NCBI GenBank assembly: GCA_016213595.1
Contig: JACRAA010000092.1
Location: 1 to 9,104, forward strand
Source of the DNA: Actinomycetota bacterium
GTDB lineage: Bacteria > Actinomycetota > Actinomycetes > Propionibacteriales > Propionibacteriaceae
Direction: 5' to 3'
DNA length: 9,104 bases
The notes below the pieces were generated by a model. The model was not told the DNA's origin. It made no database searches and saw nothing but the letters and a program-made list of their open reading frames with translations. The translations under genes were made by a program, and so were the position numbers. Positions 1-5,832 of the stretch are shown here, in pieces. The stretch's first letter is position 1; every line of letters starts with the position of its first letter.

Positions 1-89
1 CCGCGATAGCTCTGCCGCCAGCAGTCGAGGAAGACGCCGACGATGCCCGGAAGGTCGTCCGGTCCGGCCGTACGGAGCTTCACGGTCAC
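1..89 (-). CDS. GNAT-family N-acetyltransferase, N-terminal fragment
   Basis: Only the first 29 complete codons are in the window; the rest lies beyond the left edge. Read from a GTG at 89 the peptide begins VTVKLRTAGPDDLPGIV and continues to WRQSYRG. This is the usual opening of GNAT acetyltransferases: a first beta strand with R-x-A, a D-D-L turn, then an amphipathic helix ending near W-x-x-S-Y. The GTG overlaps the anmK stop codon (GTGA, bases 89-86), so it is the last visible member of the operon and probably translationally coupled. A second in-frame GTG at 83-81 would drop two residues and cannot be excluded; neither start has a strong ribosome binding site. The acetyl acceptor is unknown. 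The family is called from a short fragment, so a substrate or role in amino-sugar metabolism cannot be claimed. Confidence 0.72.
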   Translation of the reverse strand, partial: MTVKLRTAGPDDLPGIVGVFLDCWRQSYR

Positions 90-1255
90 GTCGCCGGCCC
101 GTCGAGGCTGATGGACCGGATCGGACCCGCCGGCTCCGGCAGCGTCAGGGGACCCGTGCCGGGGGTGATGCTCCCGAGGATGCGTGGTTCGCGCGCTCCC
201 GTACCGCCGGGGACGATCGCGGGCAGGCCGTGGAGCGTGCACCAGCCGATCACGGCGAACAGGATGGCCTCCTTGCCGTCGGTCGGGACGGACAGGTCCT
301 CGGTGGTGACGACGTCAACACCCGGAAGGGCCGACCGGAGTCCCGAGACGATGAGCGGGTTGTGGCAGCCGCCCCCCGACAGCGCGAGGTACGTGACGCC
401 CGCGGCCCGTACGGCGTCGGCGACGGTCCGTACGGTGAGCTCGGTCAGTGTGGCGAGCAGGTCGGTGGGCGTGACGTCGTGGTCGAGGCGGGCCACCTGC
501 TCCCGGACGTACGTCAAGTGGAAGTGCTCCTTGCCGGTGCTCTTCGGGGCGGGCAGCGCGTAGTACGGGTCGGCGAGGAGCAGGGCGAGCAGGTCCAGGT
601 CGACGCTGCCGCCGGCGGCGAGCCGGCCGTCCTCGTCGTAGCCCGCGGGGTTCAGCCCTTCGGTGAGCACGACGGCGTCGATGAGCGCGTTCGCCGGGCC
701 GATGTCGAAGGCGTACACGCGGTCGTCGGTCACGACGGTCATGTTGGAGATGCCGCCGAGGTTCAGGGCGGCGGGGACACCGCCGTGGCCGCGGAGCAGG
801 AGCGCGTCGAGGTACGAGGCGAGGGGCGCGCCGTGCCCGCCGACGGTGAGGTCCCGGGCGCGTACGTCCGCGACGACCGGACGGCCGAGCCGCTCGGCGA
901 GCCACGCCGGCTGGCCGATCTGCAGCGTGCCGAGCGCGTGGTCGTCGACCACCCAGTGGAAGACGGTCTGGCCGTGCGAGCAGGCCGCGTCCACACCGCC
1001 GGCGCGCTCAGCGGCGGTGGCTGCCACCTCGGCGAAGGCCTGGCCGATGAGCGTGTCGAGCCGGCACATCTCCTCGAACGTCGTCGGGGACGGCGGCAGC
1101 GCCGCGACGAGACGGGCGCGCAGCTCCGGGTCGTACGGGACGGAGTCGCTGTGCAGCACGCGGCCGTGCAGGACGTCTCCGTGCGCCTCGAGGTCCACCA
1201 CCGCGACGTCGATCCCGTCGTGAGAAGTGCCCGAGATCAGGCCCATCACCTTCAT
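86..1255 (-). CDS. anmK: Anhydro-N-acetylmuramic acid kinase
   Basis: AnmK hydrolyses the 1,6-anhydro ring of anhydroMurNAc and phosphorylates it with ATP, giving MurNAc-6-phosphate in the cytoplasm. The 389-residue product is close to the family length (about 370). Family motifs appear in order: GTSHDGID (9-16, phosphate loop), SHGQTVFH (93-100), DVRARDLTVGGHGAPL (130-145), NLGGISN (165-171), FDIGPAN (183-189, with D184 matching the catalytic aspartate of characterised enzymes), PKSTGKEHF (237-245), GGGCHNP (294-300) and DGKEAILFA (326-334). Nothing essential seems missing. The ATG at 1255 is chosen because MKVMGLISGTS is the standard N-terminus and GGAGG lies 7 bases upstream. The open frame continues upstream only as antisense of murQ. 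The start shares one base with the murQ stop (TGATG), so the two are coupled. AnmK makes the substrate of MurQ, which explains their pairing. Confidence 0.97.
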   Translation of the reverse strand: MKVMGLISGTSHDGIDVAVVDLEAHGDVLHGRVLHSDSVPYDPELRARLVAALPPSPTTFEEMCRLDTLIGQAFAEVAATAAERAGGVDAACSHGQTVFHWVVDDHALGTLQIGQPAWLAERLGRPVVADVRARDLTVGGHGAPLASYLDALLLRGHGGVPAALNLGGISNMTVVTDDRVYAFDIGPANALIDAVVLTEGLNPAGYDEDGRLAAGGSVDLDLLALLLADPYYALPAPKSTGKEHFHLTYVREQVARLDHDVTPTDLLATLTELTVRTVADAVRAAGVTYLALSGGGCHNPLIVSGLRSALPGVDVVTTEDLSVPTDGKEAILFAVIGWCTLHGLPAIVPGGTGAREPRILGSITPGTGPLTLPEPAGPIRSISLDGPAT

Positions 1256-2196
1256 CAGCTCGCCTCCAGTGCTGTCCGTAGGTTGCCGTCGGCGCGATGG
1301 AGCCTCGCCGCCGCCGCGTCCGCGGACTCGGTCCGGGCCAGCATGAGCGCTGCGACCCGGATGTCGTTGTCGGCGGCGTCGAGGGCGGCTGACACGTCCT
1401 CCCTCGTCCCGCCGGTGATGTGCTGCACGATCCGCTGCGCGCGTTCGCGGAGCTTGTGGTTGGTGGCACGGACGTCGATCATGAGGTTCCCGTACGTCTT
1501 GCCCAGCCGGACCATCGTGATCGTCGAGATCATGTTGAGGACGAGCTTCTGCGCCGTCCCGGACTTCAGCCGGGTGGAGCCCGAGACGACCTCGGGACCC
1601 ACGATGACCTCGATGGGGAGGTCGACCGCGCTGCTGAGCCTCGAGCCGGAGTGGCACGACAGCCCTACGGTCAGCGCCCCCAGCTCTCGTGCCCGGCTGA
1701 CCGCGCCCACGACGTACGGGGTCCGGCCGCTCGCGGCGATGCCCACGACGCTGTCGAGCGGCGAGACGAGGGCCTCGTCGATCGCCGTGGCACCCGCGGA
1801 CGCGTCGTCCTCGACGCCCTCGATCGCGGTGAGCAGCGCCTCCGTACCGCCCGCGATGATGGCCATCACCTGGCCGGGAGCCGTGTTGAAGGTCGGGGGG
1901 CACTCGGAGGCGTCCAGGACGCCGAGACGTCCCGGGGTGCCGGCCCCCACGTACACGAGGCGCCCGCCGGCCGCCATGCGCTCGGCGATGGCTTGGATGG
2001 CCGGCACGATCTGGGGGAGCGCGGCACGCACCGCGTCCGGCACCGTCCGGTCGGCCTCGTTCATGAGCCGGGCGAGCGCCGCCACCGACAGGGTGTCCAG
2101 GTCGGCGTACCGGGGGTCGACGGACTCGGTCAGCAGGTCGGCCAGCTCATCGGCGTCGGTGGTCTGGTCCGCTGCTGTCGCATCGAGGTTCGTCAC
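1255..2196 (-). CDS. murQ: N-acetylmuramic acid 6-phosphate etherase
   Basis: MurQ is a cytoplasmic SIS-fold lyase that removes the lactyl ether of MurNAc-6-phosphate, giving GlcNAc-6-phosphate and D-lactate. The 313-residue product is near the usual length of about 300. Visible signatures are LVYVGAGTPGRLGVLDASEC (80-99), CPPTF (99-103), IEGVEDD (125-131), GIAASGRTPYV, VGPEVVSGSTRLKSGTAQK, LVLNMIST and RLGKTYGNLMIDVRATN. E98 and E129 sit at the spacing of the two catalytic glutamates of the E. coli enzyme (E83 and E114). The usual GAGTSGRLG reads GAGTPGRLG here, and the N-terminal TE-R-N motif is replaced by TESVDPRYADLDTLS. The GTG at 2196 is chosen because it overlaps the stop of the upstream permease (GTGA) and gives the family N-terminus. 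The same frame stays open to 3084 only as antisense-quality sequence. It acts directly after AnmK. Confidence 0.97.
   Translation of the reverse strand: MTNLDATAADQTTDADELADLLTESVDPRYADLDTLSVAALARLMNEADRTVPDAVRAALPQIVPAIQAIAERMAAGGRLVYVGAGTPGRLGVLDASECPPTFNTAPGQVMAIIAGGTEALLTAIEGVEDDASAGATAIDEALVSPLDSVVGIAASGRTPYVVGAVSRARELGALTVGLSCHSGSRLSSAVDLPIEVIVGPEVVSGSTRLKSGTAQKLVLNMISTITMVRLGKTYGNLMIDVRATNHKLRERAQRIVQHITGGTREDVSAALDAADNDIRVAALMLARTESADAAAARLHRADGNLRTALEAS
1263..1267 (-). promoter_or_regulatory. Ribosome binding site of anmK
   Basis: GGAGG on the minus strand, 7 bases before the ATG at 1255 and inside the last codons of murQ. It fixes the anmK start against the longer open frame that runs on to 1903. 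Confidence 0.85.
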
Positions 2197-3077
2197 GAGA
2201 TGCCCCTGTTCCTGGGGTCGAGGGCGTCGCGCAGTCCGTCGCCGAGAAGGTTGAGCCCCACGACGAGGAGCACGACGACGACCCCGGGCGCGATCATCGT
2301 GAACGGCGCGACGTACATCAGCGTCCTCGCCTCGTAGATCATCGAGCCGAGTGACGGCGCGGGGGGTGGCGTGCCGAGGCCGAGGAAGCTGAGTGACGCT
2401 TCCGTGAGGACCGCCCAGGACAGTGACAGCGACACCTGGACGATGATGATCGACGTGATGTTCGGCAGGACGTGCTTGACCATGATCGCCAGCCGGCTCT
2501 GGCCGGTACTCACGGCAGCGCGGACGTACTCGATCTCGCGCAGGCTCATGACCGGTCCGCGGGCCACCCGGATGAAGATGGGGATGTACACGATCGCGAT
2601 CGCGACGGCCACGGTGAACCAGTTGCGCTCCATCACGGAGGCCAGAGACAGGGCGAGCAGCAGCGGGGGGACCGCGAACAGGACGTTGGTGGCGCCGCTG
2701 ATGACCGCGTCCGGACCCTTGAGGTAGAAGCCGGCGACGACGCCGAGCGCGGTACCTACGACGGTCGCCACGGTGACGGCGACGACGGCGATGCGGGTGG
2801 TGTTCAGCACGCCTGCAGCCACCCGGGAGAAGACGTCGCGTCCGAACTGGTCCGTACCGAACAGGTGGCCGGCGCTCGGACCCTGGAGGCGGATCGTCGC
2901 CATCTGGGTGAGCGGGTCGTAGCCCACCAGGCCGATGGCGTGGGCCAGGGCCACGAGGAGCAGCACGCCGACGAGGACGAGGCCGGCGAGGCCGCTCCGG
3001 CTGCGGAGGAGGAGGCGGAGCCTCTGGCCGGGCCTGGCCGCCAGAGCCTCCGTCGGCTCGACGATGTCGATGGTCAT
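2193..3077 (-). CDS. ABC importer permease, DppC/OppC type
   Basis: Inner-membrane subunit of a peptide/nickel/oligosaccharide-type ABC importer, 294 residues. A short cytoplasmic tail is followed by a first membrane segment at about 30-52. Next comes the DppC signature HLFGTDQFGRDVFSR (71-85), then several hydrophobic segments (about 95-117, 132-150, 154-172, 208-225 and 260-280). The ATPase-docking EAA loop is at about 184-206, ending in KHVLPN. EASLSFLGLG (226-235) and the C-terminal GDGLRDALDPR are also typical of the family. The ATG at 3077 overlaps the TGA of the DppB-type gene (ATGA), and its own stop overlaps the murQ GTG. That places the transporter and the muramic acid enzymes in one translationally coupled unit. 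Substrate cannot be read from permease sequence. From context I infer a muropeptide or GlcNAc-MurNAc-type sugar rather than a plain peptide. Confidence 0.93.
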   Translation of the reverse strand: MTIDIVEPTEALAARPGQRLRLLLRSRSGLAGLVLVGVLLLVALAHAIGLVGYDPLTQMATIRLQGPSAGHLFGTDQFGRDVFSRVAAGVLNTTRIAVVAVTVATVVGTALGVVAGFYLKGPDAVISGATNVLFAVPPLLLALSLASVMERNWFTVAVAIAIVYIPIFIRVARGPVMSLREIEYVRAAVSTGQSRLAIMVKHVLPNITSIIIVQVSLSLSWAVLTEASLSFLGLGTPPPAPSLGSMIYEARTLMYVAPFTMIAPGVVVVLLVVGLNLLGDGLRDALDPRNRGIS

Positions 3078-4042
3078 TCCGCACGCACCCGGGGGTCGAT
3101 GATCCGGTACAGGAGGTCCGTGGCGAGGTTCACCAGGACGAAGGACAGGGCGATGATGAGCACCGTGCTCTGGACGACGGCGTACTCCTTCGCCTGGATG
3201 CCGAGCAGCACCTGCCGGCCGATGCCCGGCAGGCTGAAGATCTGCTCCACGACGACCGCGCCGCCCAGCAGGTAGCCGAACTGCAGGCCGGTCATCGTGA
3301 CGATGGGGACGAGCGCGTTGCCGAGGATGTGGCGGATCTGCAGGCGGCGTGCCGGGACGCCCTTCGCGCGGGCCGTACGGACGAAGTCCTGCGACCTCAC
3401 CTCGAGCAGGGCGGTACGGGTGGTCCGCATGATGGGTGCGGCGATGCCGAACCCCAGGACCAGCGACGGCAGCACCATCTGCCGGAGGTTTCGGACGGGG
3501 TCCTCGACGAGGGTCGCGTACGCCTCGCCGTTCGGGTTGAAGCCGAGCTTCGCGGACAGGAACGACGTGAGCACTGTCGCGAGCAGGAACGACGGGACGC
3601 TGAGGCCGGCGAGGCCGACGACCTGGCCGACCGCGTCGCGGGGGGAGTCCGGCTTCGAGGCGGACAGCATGCCGAGAGGGATGCCGATGAGCAGGGCCAG
3701 CACGATGGACAGGACCGCGAGCTCGAACGTGACGGGCAGGGCGCTCAGGGTGAGCTTGCCGACGCTCACCTGGGAGCTGGACGAGAAGCCGAGGTTCCCC
3801 GTCAGCACGTTGCCCAGCCAGCTGAAGAACTGCACGACGAGCGGCTTGTCGATCCCGTAGTACTCGGCGAGGGCCGCACGCTGCTCGGGCGTGAGCGCTG
3901 CCGCCTCAGTGCCGAGGCCGGCGGTGATCTGGCTGCCGGGGATGGCGCGCAGCATGATGAAGACGAGGACGGCCACGCCGAGCAGCGTGCCCAGCATGGA
4001 CAGGATGCGGCGGAGGAGCCTCCGCCAGGTGGTGGGTGACAT
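3074..4042 (-). CDS. ABC importer permease, DppB/OppB type
   Basis: Membrane partner of the DppC-type subunit, 322 residues. The first membrane segment is at about 12-34 and ends in the family's LRAIPG. It is followed by the conserved periplasmic-side motif YYGIDKPLVVQFFSWLGNVL (61-80) and GNLGFS. Later hydrophobic segments lie at about 104-127, 141-163, 188-204, 242-264 and 290-310. The EAA loop is at about 219-248 (DFVRTARAKG through RHILGNALVP). EQIFSLPGIGR and the terminal DLLYRIIDPRVR are DppB hallmarks. The start at 4042 (MSPTTWRRLLRR) has AGGAGG 4 bases upstream. Starting at 4108 instead would add 22 residues encoded by the intergenic hairpin, rich in Gly/Pro/Thr, which is unlikely. 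It follows the binding protein after a 67-base gap and overlaps the DppC-type gene by four bases. Confidence 0.93.
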   Translation of the reverse strand: MSPTTWRRLLRRILSMLGTLLGVAVLVFIMLRAIPGSQITAGLGTEAAALTPEQRAALAEYYGIDKPLVVQFFSWLGNVLTGNLGFSSSSQVSVGKLTLSALPVTFELAVLSIVLALLIGIPLGMLSASKPDSPRDAVGQVVGLAGLSVPSFLLATVLTSFLSAKLGFNPNGEAYATLVEDPVRNLRQMVLPSLVLGFGIAAPIMRTTRTALLEVRSQDFVRTARAKGVPARRLQIRHILGNALVPIVTMTGLQFGYLLGGAVVVEQIFSLPGIGRQVLLGIQAKEYAVVQSTVLIIALSFVLVNLATDLLYRIIDPRVRAE

Positions 4043-4046
4043 GCGG

Positions 4047-4052
4047 CCTCCT
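4047..4052 (-). promoter_or_regulatory. Ribosome binding site of the DppB-type permease
   Basis: AGGAGG with a tight 4-base spacer to the ATG at 4042. It lies just past the intergenic hairpin and decides the start against the in-frame ATG at 4108. Confidence 0.85.
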
Positions 4053-4059
4053 GTGGGTC

Positions 4060-4108
4060 GTGACGGGGTACGGGTCCCGGCGCCCCCGCCGGGACCCGTA
4101 CCGGTCAC
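4060..4108 (-). promoter_or_regulatory. Strong intra-operon hairpin between binding protein and permease
   Basis: Perfect 16-bp inverted repeat: GGTACGGGTCCCGGCG at 4067-4082 and its exact complement at 4087-4102, with a CCCC loop at 4083-4086. An outer GTGAC/GTCAC pair (4060-4064 with 4104-4108) extends it beyond a small internal loop. It begins one base after the binding-protein stop codon and ends 7 bases before the permease ribosome binding site. No T-run follows on the minus strand, so it is not a classic intrinsic terminator. I infer an mRNA-stabilising or partial-attenuation hairpin. In many SBP-led ABC operons (for example malE-malF with its REP sequence) such elements keep the binding protein in excess over the membrane subunits. 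Confidence 0.8.
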
Positions 4109-4109
4109 A

Positions 4110-5669
4110 TCAGCTCAGCGCGGTCGTGCGCAGGTACTGCACCGAGCCGTTGGCCATCGGGACGAACCCGCTCACCTTGGACGACGTCACCGTGTAGGTG
4201 AAGCCGGTGAACAGCCAGATCCACGGGGCGTTGTTCTCGAGCGTCGTCGAGACCTTGGAGTAGATCCCCTTGCGGGCGGTCGCGTCGCTGGACTGCTTGC
4301 CCTGGGAGAACAGCGCGTCCAGTTCGGGCGAGCTGAAGCCCGCCACCTTGTTGAGGTTCCCGGTGCTCGTGAAGTACCGCCCGTACATGCCGTCCGGGTC
4401 CGGGCGACCGCCGTTGAGCGCCACCGCGGCGTCGAAGTCGCCCGCGATCCACTTGTTGACGTACGGGTCGCTCGCCAGCACCTCGAGGTCGAGCGTGATC
4501 TTGGCCTCGGCGAGCTGCGCCTTGAGGTTCTGCGCCTCCGCCACCGACGTCGCGTACTCGCCCTGAGAGACGATGGTCTTGATGGTCACGCCACTCGACT
4601 TGCCGGCCTTCGCCAGGTAGTCGGCGGCCTTGGCGAGGTCACGCTTGGGGCAGGGCCGGGCGGCCGGGTCCGACTTGTACGCGGGGGACGTGATCGGGCC
4701 GGTGACCTCGCCCTCGCCGAGCGCGGCGGTGTCGAGGACCTGCTGCCGGTCGACGGCGCACTGGATGGCCAGGCGGACGTTCACGTCGGTCAGCGCGGGC
4801 CGGCGGGCGTTGAGCTGCAGCACGTGGTAGCTCAGCTGAGCCGTCTTGGCGAGCTTGAGTGAGCCGCCCTGTGCGGTCTTGGCGACCAGCGGGTCGTTGA
4901 GGATCGCGAGCTGGACGTTGTTGGACTGCATCGCGGAGACGATGGACGTCTCGTCGGGGATGATCCGGAACTCGAGCGTGTCCAGCGGGGTCTTGGTGCC
5001 CCAGTACGACTCGTTGCGAGCCATCGTGAGCGACTGGTTCGGCTTGCGCTCCTTGAGAGTGAACGGGCCGGTGCCGTCAGGCGTCGTCTTGAGCGCCTGC
5101 GAGGTGGACTCCGACGGCAGGATCGCCATGTTGATGACGGCCAGGTTCGCGAGCAGGCCGGCGTCCGGGGCGCTGAGGTGCAGCGTCACCGTGCTCGCGT
5201 CCGTCGCGTCGACGCTCGTGACCGAGGCCACCGACGCTGCGGAGACTGCTGCCGTCGCCTTGTCCTTGATCTTGTCGAGCGAGAACTTGACGTCCTCCGA
5301 GCCGAACGTCGTGCCGTCGGAGAACTTCACGCCCTGGCGCAGCTTCATCGTCACCGTGAGGCCGTCGGGGGAGACGGTCCAGGACTCGGCGAGCCCGGGG
5401 ACGACGTTGAGGTCCTTGTCGAACTCGGTCAGCGTCCCGTACAGCGTCTGCAGGATGTTCACCGCCTGGAACTGGGTCGCCTTCCAGGGGTCCAGGTTGT
5501 CCGGGTCCGTGGTGATGCCGACGACGAGGTTGCCGCCCACCTTCGCTGAGGGCGATCCGGCTGTGCCGGCTCCCGTGGACGAGGAGCAGCCGGAGGCGGC
5601 CAGGGCGACCGCGAGGCCGAGGCCGATCACAGAGAGAGTTCCGCGCCTGAAGCGCGCACCGCGAGTCAT
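4110..5669 (-). CDS. ABC importer solute-binding lipoprotein, SBP_bac_5 family
   Basis: Extracytoplasmic substrate receptor of the importer, 519 residues. It has a lipoprotein signal peptide: a basic n-region TRGARFRRG, a hydrophobic stretch at 11-25, and a lipobox AASGC with the lipidated cysteine at C28. A Ser/Gly/Ala-rich linker follows. The mature part shows the family-5 pattern: GNLVVGITTDPDNLDPW (46-62), then LQTLYGTLTEFDKDLNVVPG and LAESWTVSPDGLTVTMKLR (93-111), then QGVKFSDGTTFGSEDVKFSL (112-131). The start at 5669 has AAGGAGAAG immediately upstream and gives a proper signal peptide; an in-frame ATG at 5729 would add 20 charged residues ahead of it. It is the first gene of the operon. 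The family binds peptides, nickel and also sugars (Vibrio chitooligosaccharide-binding protein; E. coli MppA for murein tripeptide). The downstream murQ and anmK suggest a muramic-acid-containing ligand, which is inference. Confidence 0.93.
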   Translation of the reverse strand: MTRGARFRRGTLSVIGLGLAVALAASGCSSSTGAGTAGSPSAKVGGNLVVGITTDPDNLDPWKATQFQAVNILQTLYGTLTEFDKDLNVVPGLAESWTVSPDGLTVTMKLRQGVKFSDGTTFGSEDVKFSLDKIKDKATAAVSAASVASVTSVDATDASTVTLHLSAPDAGLLANLAVINMAILPSESTSQALKTTPDGTGPFTLKERKPNQSLTMARNESYWGTKTPLDTLEFRIIPDETSIVSAMQSNNVQLAILNDPLVAKTAQGGSLKLAKTAQLSYHVLQLNARRPALTDVNVRLAIQCAVDRQQVLDTAALGEGEVTGPITSPAYKSDPAARPCPKRDLAKAADYLAKAGKSSGVTIKTIVSQGEYATSVAEAQNLKAQLAEAKITLDLEVLASDPYVNKWIAGDFDAAVALNGGRPDPDGMYGRYFTSTGNLNKVAGFSSPELDALFSQGKQSSDATARKGIYSKVSTTLENNAPWIWLFTGFTYTVTSSKVSGFVPMANGSVQYLRTTALS

Positions 5670-5671
5670 TG

Positions 5672-5680
5672 CTTCTCCTT
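5672..5680 (-). promoter_or_regulatory. Ribosome binding site of the solute-binding lipoprotein
   Basis: AAGGAGAAG on the minus strand; the AGGAG core is 5 bases from the ATG at 5669. It fixes the start that yields a correct lipoprotein signal peptide. Confidence 0.88.
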
Positions 5681-5726
5681 CGTGGCCGGAGCCGTCGTCG
5701 GCGACCCTCCCTGGGCCGGGTGCCTG

Positions 5727-5736
5727 CATCCGGATG
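5727..5736. promoter_or_regulatory. Palindrome CATCCGGATG in the leader of the ABC/murQ operon
   Basis: Perfect 10-bp palindrome in the divergent intergenic region, 58 bases upstream of the binding-protein start. If the minus-strand -10 element proposed at 5747-5752 is right, it sits just past the transcription start, a normal place for a repressor operator. Chance occurrence is quite possible; there is no second copy in the region. Confidence 0.3.
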
Positions 5737-5746
5737 ATGGGTCAAT

Positions 5747-5752
5747 AAGTTA
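5747..5752 (-). promoter_or_regulatory. Candidate -10 element for the ABC/murQ/anmK operon
   Basis: Minus strand reads TAACTT, a fair match to TANNNT, inside the AT-richest stretch of the window. Transcription would start near 5740, leaving a leader of about 70 bases. No good TTGACA-like -35 is seen at 17-18 bp, so an activator or an alternative sigma factor is possible, or the call is wrong. Confidence 0.3.
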
Positions 5753-5778
5753 CATGCAGATACGCCGCGAGGTACTAG
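5750..5778 (+). promoter_or_regulatory. Candidate promoter of the RpiR-type regulator gene
   Basis: TTACAT (5750-5755), a 17-bp spacer, then TACTAG (5773-5778). The -35 is poor and the -10 acceptable. It overlaps the candidate -10 of the opposite operon, so the two promoters would exclude each other or be repressed together. Confidence 0.25.
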
Positions 5779-5820
5779 AGTTACCCACTGTCTGTTACAC
5801 AATTGCAACCGCACGCTGAC

Positions 5821-5827
5821 GAGGAGG
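5821..5827 (+). promoter_or_regulatory. Ribosome binding site of the RpiR-type regulator
   Basis: GAGGAGG with a 5-base spacer to the GTG at 5833. It rules out the in-frame TTG at 5803 as the start. Confidence 0.88.
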
Positions 5828-5832
5828 TTGCG

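Larger units (their letters stand above)
5738..5809. promoter_or_regulatory. Repeated GTTAC / TGGGT half-sites, possible regulator operators
   Basis: GTTAC occurs three times on the plus strand in 50 bases (5749-5753, 5780-5784, 5794-5798). TGGGTCAA at 5738-5745 faces TGGGTAAC on the minus strand at 5787-5780. The last GTTAC is part of an imperfect dyad, GTTACACAATTGCAAC (5794-5809, five of eight pairs symmetric), just upstream of the regulator's ribosome binding site. Divergent regulator/operon spacers usually carry the operator of the regulator next door, so these are the best candidates. The sequence alone does not show which repeat matters. Confidence 0.35.

Noticed and set aside
1256..1903. 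N-terminal extension of the anmK frame
   Set aside because: The extension is Arg/Gly-rich out-of-frame murQ sequence; AnmK proteins begin at MK-x-x-G-L-x-SGTS, and a good ribosome binding site precedes 1255.
230..2254. Long plus-strand open frame (674 codons) opposite anmK and murQ
   Set aside because: It is antisense to two genes with complete family motifs, its translation is low-complexity Arg/Gly/Val-rich, and such shadows are expected in high-GC DNA.
2197..3084. N-terminal extension of the murQ frame
   Set aside because: This overlaps the DppC-type permease in another frame and adds Pro/Arg-rich sequence unlike any MurQ; the GTG at 2196 gives the family length.
4060..4108. Rho-independent terminator between binding protein and permease
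   Set aside because: No T-run follows the stem on the minus strand and the operon clearly continues, so it is recorded as an internal hairpin instead.
5670..5729. Upstream ATG at 5729 for the binding protein
   Set aside because: It would put 20 charged residues ahead of the signal peptide; the ATG at 5669 has the ribosome binding site.
5803..5832. TTG start at 5803 for the RpiR-type regulator
   Set aside because: GAGGAGG stands directly before the GTG at 5833, and the extra ten residues would be encoded by the ribosome binding site itself and probable operator DNA.
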